Assembly (NCBI RefSeq): GCF_031801495.1 | Contig: NZ_JAOEGC010000001.1 | Coordinates: 1-64,000 of the forward strand | Reading direction: 5' to 3' | DNA from: Agrobacterium tumefaciens_K | GTDB lineage: Bacteria > Pseudomonadota > Alphaproteobacteria > Rhizobiales > Rhizobiaceae | Length of the DNA: 64,000 bases | Shown here: piece after piece, positions 61,868-64,000 of the stretch | Numbering within the stretch: position 1 is the first letter of the stretch | Layout of the letters: each line of letters starts with the position of its first letter | Notes under the pieces: model-generated | Databases searched by the model: none | The model's input: only the letters and a program-made list of their open reading frames with translations | What the model was told of the DNA's origin: nothing | Translations under genes and position numbers: made by a program

Positions 61868-62800
61868 CTAAAGCCCGATCGTCGCCTCCATGATTTCGGG
61901 AACGGTGACGCTTTTGGCGCCCTCTATCGCGAAAATCTCGTCAAGTATCCGCTCGAAGGCGGCAATTCGGTAAGGCTGCCCCATGATCCACGGCGATAGA
62001 TTGATCGTCAGAAGGCGCCCATGACCGCTTTCCTTCGCCTCCTTCGCCAGCCGTCTGGCAGCCGCCACGAAGCTTCGTTCCACGTCCTTGAGAGGCTGCT
62101 TGCGCACGGCGAGCATTTCGCGGTCGGAAAGCTCCATCGTTGAGGGCAGCGCCACAATGGAGCCGGCACCTGTGTCAAAGCGATAGGGCACCTCGTCATT
62201 GACCCAGTCGGCCATCGCCGTCACGCCGGCTTCCAGCAACAGGCGCGGTGTGCGCGTCGACTGCGACCAGGACGGCGAATGCCAGGCGACCGGCTTCACG
62301 CCAAAACCGTCGAAGATGGCCAGCGTCTCGGCAATCATCTCGGCTTCCGTCTTTTCGTCCAGCCCTTCATGGTGGATCGAACCGGCATCGAGGCTGGCCG
62401 CCACGATTTCCCAGCCTTCGCTCAAAATCTCGCGCATCAGGATCGGGTAACGCTGCGCCACACGCGCATTGAGGAATGCGCTGGCGGTCACGCCCCTTGC
62501 CTTCAGTGCATCCATCATCCGGTAGATGCCGACACGATGACCGTAATCACGCTGGGTGTAGGTCTGCGTATCCGGCCATGCCCGGTTCGGCGCGCCGACC
62601 GGCAGAAAAGGCTTTCCCGAAATGTTGAGCGGGAACCATTCGACGGCAATCTGGATCCAGACGCCGAGCGTGGTGTCGCCGGACCATTCAATCCGGCGCT
62701 CGCTCCAGGTGTCGCGCCAGGCGTAGAAATCGTGATCCATCTGCCGGTGACGGCGCAGAGGTGTTTCGAGATACTCGGGACCGGTCGGACGGATCATCAC
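61868..62800 (-). CDS. Polysaccharide-deacetylase-fold protein, PuuE-like
   Basis: 310 residues. The layout is that of the CE4/PuuE group: GVWIQIAVEWFPLN early, DYGHRVGIYRMMDALKARGV, then WEIVAASLDAGSIHHEGLDE in the place of the second CE4 motif, and HSPSWSQS. The catalytic Asp-Asp and His-x3-His metal motifs of true deacetylases are not intact, as in metal-free PuuE-type allantoinases. It overlaps the paralogue at 62797 by four bases, so the two may act together. Confidence 0.82.
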   Translation of the reverse strand: MMIRPTGPEYLETPLRRHRQMDHDFYAWRDTWSERRIEWSGDTTLGVWIQIAVEWFPLNISGKPFLPVGAPNRAWPDTQTYTQRDYGHRVGIYRMMDALKARGVTASAFLNARVAQRYPILMREILSEGWEIVAASLDAGSIHHEGLDEKTEAEMIAETLAIFDGFGVKPVAWHSPSWSQSTRTPRLLLEAGVTAMADWVNDEVPYRFDTGAGSIVALPSTMELSDREMLAVRKQPLKDVERSFVAAARRLAKEAKESGHGRLLTINLSPWIMGQPYRIAAFERILDEIFAIEGAKSVTVPEIMEATIGL

Positions 62801-63711
62801 AGCTCTCCCTCAAGCCCTGAAAGCCAGGCAGACATCTGGTCGTAGTGGTTCTCGTAATACCAATCGGCGATTTCGCGGGCCGTCGGATACCAGACGTGCT
62901 CATGCGATTTCACGTAGTCGAGGAATTCAGCAAAAGCGTCGATTCGATGCGGATGCCCCAGAACAAAGGGATGAATGGCAAAGCACATGACGCGAGCGCT
63001 GTCGGCTCCTTCGATATAAAGCCGATCGAACTGCGCCTTCAGAGAGGCGAACATCTCGTCCACCGAGTTATTGTTCCAAGCCGCCATCGGAACGTCGTTC
63101 ATCTCGATGGAATAAGGCACCGAAATCAGCTTGCCGCTTTTCAGGTTGAGCGGCATCGGCTGATCGTCGTGAAAGTAGTCGAGCGTATAGTGAATACCTT
63201 CCTGCGCCAGAATTTCCTGGGTTTCGAGGCTGGGCGTGATGGCCGGCGTCAACCAGCCATCCAACCGCTGCCCGACCTTCGCCAATGTCTCGCGGGAATC
63301 GATGACCACCTGCCGCTGCTCTTCCGGAGTCATGCCGTAGAAGTAGCGGCTGTTGTAGACTCCATGGCTGAAAAGCTCCCAGCCCAGATCGTTGCAACGC
63401 TGGATGATGTCCGGATAGTGGTCGCAGACCGCTACGGAAAGCGAAACCGATCCGCGGATGTCGCGCTTGGCCATCTCGTCGGCAAGGCGACGGAAGCCGA
63501 TGCGGTTACCGTAATCACGCGAGGAATAATACAGAATGTCCGGAAGGGTACGGAACGGATAACGATTGGGATTGACGGGCGGCTGCCATTCGTAGTGCTC
63601 GATATTCGGCGCCAACCAGAAAGCGAGGCGCGCTCCGCCCGGCATGGAAATCTTCGGCCTACCCCGCATCGGCGCATACCGGTACTGGCCTGTATCAACG
63701 TTTGCTTGCAT
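62797..63711 (-). CDS. Polysaccharide-deacetylase-fold protein, PuuE-like
   Basis: 304 residues from the ATG at 63711; a GTG at 63729 behind AGGGGAC is another possible start. It has the CE4-like order: LAFWLAPNIEHYEW, SRDYGNRIGFRRLADEMAKR, then WELFSHGVYNSRYFYGMTPE for the second motif, and WLTPAITPS. The metal motif is altered (one His kept), like PuuE allantoinase and related cyclic-amide hydrolases. It is the first gene of the nine-gene leftward operon, and its promoter faces the TetR gene. Confidence 0.82.
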   Translation of the reverse strand: MQANVDTGQYRYAPMRGRPKISMPGGARLAFWLAPNIEHYEWQPPVNPNRYPFRTLPDILYYSSRDYGNRIGFRRLADEMAKRDIRGSVSLSVAVCDHYPDIIQRCNDLGWELFSHGVYNSRYFYGMTPEEQRQVVIDSRETLAKVGQRLDGWLTPAITPSLETQEILAQEGIHYTLDYFHDDQPMPLNLKSGKLISVPYSIEMNDVPMAAWNNNSVDEMFASLKAQFDRLYIEGADSARVMCFAIHPFVLGHPHRIDAFAEFLDYVKSHEHVWYPTAREIADWYYENHYDQMSAWLSGLEGEL

Positions 63712-63751
63712 GATTTCTTTTACCGTCACGTCCCCTGCTCCATTCACAACA

Positions 63752-63789
63752 TGTTTTATCAAACACATCATTGAAACATTTGTTTCGAA
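63752..63789. promoter_or_regulatory. TetR-type operator with repeated AAACA half-sites
   Basis: GAAACA-TT-TGTTTC (63773-63786) is a perfect inverted repeat, and ATGTTTT-ATC-AAACACAT (63751-63768) lies just beside it. Both sit between the divergent deacetylase-like gene and the TetR gene, as expected for a local repressor. Confidence 0.6.
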
Positions 63790-63881
63790 CATTATATTCA
63801 AACATCTGCTGGTGCAAGTCTGTTTTTTTCGGTAGACAATTCAGAACAAAGAAAAGCAGGCGAGACAGGGATGGAGACCTT

Positions 63882-64000
63882 ATGGAAGAGGACGAGGCGA
63901 CAACACGTCGGAGCGAAACACGCGACGCAATCCTGAATGCCGCCAAAGAGCTCGTTGCGCGCAAAGGCCCAAAAGGCACGACCGTGCGCGATATCACCGA
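63882..64000 (+). CDS. TetR-family regulator (partial, runs off the window)
   Basis: The first 39 codons are present, with GGAGACCT before the ATG. RSETRDAILNAAKELVARKG, then PKGTTVRDIT, is the start of a TetR helix-turn-helix. It diverges from the nine-gene operon and should repress it through the AAACA repeats. Confidence 0.8.
   Translation, partial: MEEDEATTRRSETRDAILNAAKELVARKGPKGTTVRDIT

Noticed and set aside
1..64000. tRNA, rRNA, CRISPR arrays, prophage, toxin-antitoxin or plasmid replication genes
   Set aside because: None could be recognised on either strand by reading; a covariance-model and profile search would be needed to exclude short ones.

Overview
The window reads as an accessory replicon (megaplasmid, chromid or second chromosome) of an alphaproteobacterium in the Hyphomicrobiales, most likely Rhizobiaceae or Brucellaceae. 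The signs are an alphaproteobacterial LexA box (GAAC-N7-GAAC) before dinB, a multi-hairpin RNA with CCUCCUCCC loops, an ActR/RegA relative, DUF992 and Omp25/31-type proteins, many ABC uptake operons each with its own regulator, and a moderately high GC content. No rRNA, tRNA, CRISPR array, phage or complete insertion sequence was seen. The few broken genes cluster at 11.6-14.7 kb and 50.4-55.5 kb.

Layout. 1-3 kb: start of a hydrolase gene and three AraC-type genes, one lacking its DNA-binding domain. 3.2-11.6 kb: FCD/GntR regulator, a dipeptide/oligopeptide-type ABC transporter, its binding protein, an SGNH hydrolase and an enolase-superfamily dehydratase; an ACAGGT operator links regulator and transporter. 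11.6-14.7 kb: decayed genes, SOS-type dinB, an antisense-strand cuckoo-like RNA with four CCUCCUCCC hairpins, and a LysR remnant. 14.7-22 kb: LacI-controlled sugar-type ABC operon with isomerase and oxidoreductase, and a perfect palindromic operator. 22-27 kb: cyanide-insensitive-type quinol oxidase (cydAB plus a DUF2474 peptide) in one operon with a pyruvate:quinone oxidoreductase. 26.8-48.5 kb: an envelope, pH and redox stress region holding two EmrAB-like pumps, a ClC transporter, HdeD-like and DUF1003 membrane proteins, small exported proteins, a YdeP-like molybdoenzyme with its own moaA, a CPA1 antiporter, an ActR-like regulator whose phospho-acceptor Asp is Glu, a lone receiver protein and an HtrA protease. 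48.6-51 kb: two more AraC regulators and an Omp25/31 remnant. 51.2-55.2 kb: GntR/FCD regulator with a large inverted-repeat operator, NTF2-like protein and a nitrate/taurine-type ABC transporter. 55.3-64 kb: transposase fragment, then a nine-gene operon (two CE4/PuuE-like deacetylases, MFS exporter, amidase, small protein, amino-acid ABC transporter) facing a TetR regulator.

The most distinctive items are the CCUCCUCCC RNA, the Asp-to-Glu ActR-like regulator inside a respiration/acid-stress region, and the TetR-controlled deacetylase-amidase operon, which looks like a catabolic route for an amide or ureide whose substrate cannot be named from sequence.
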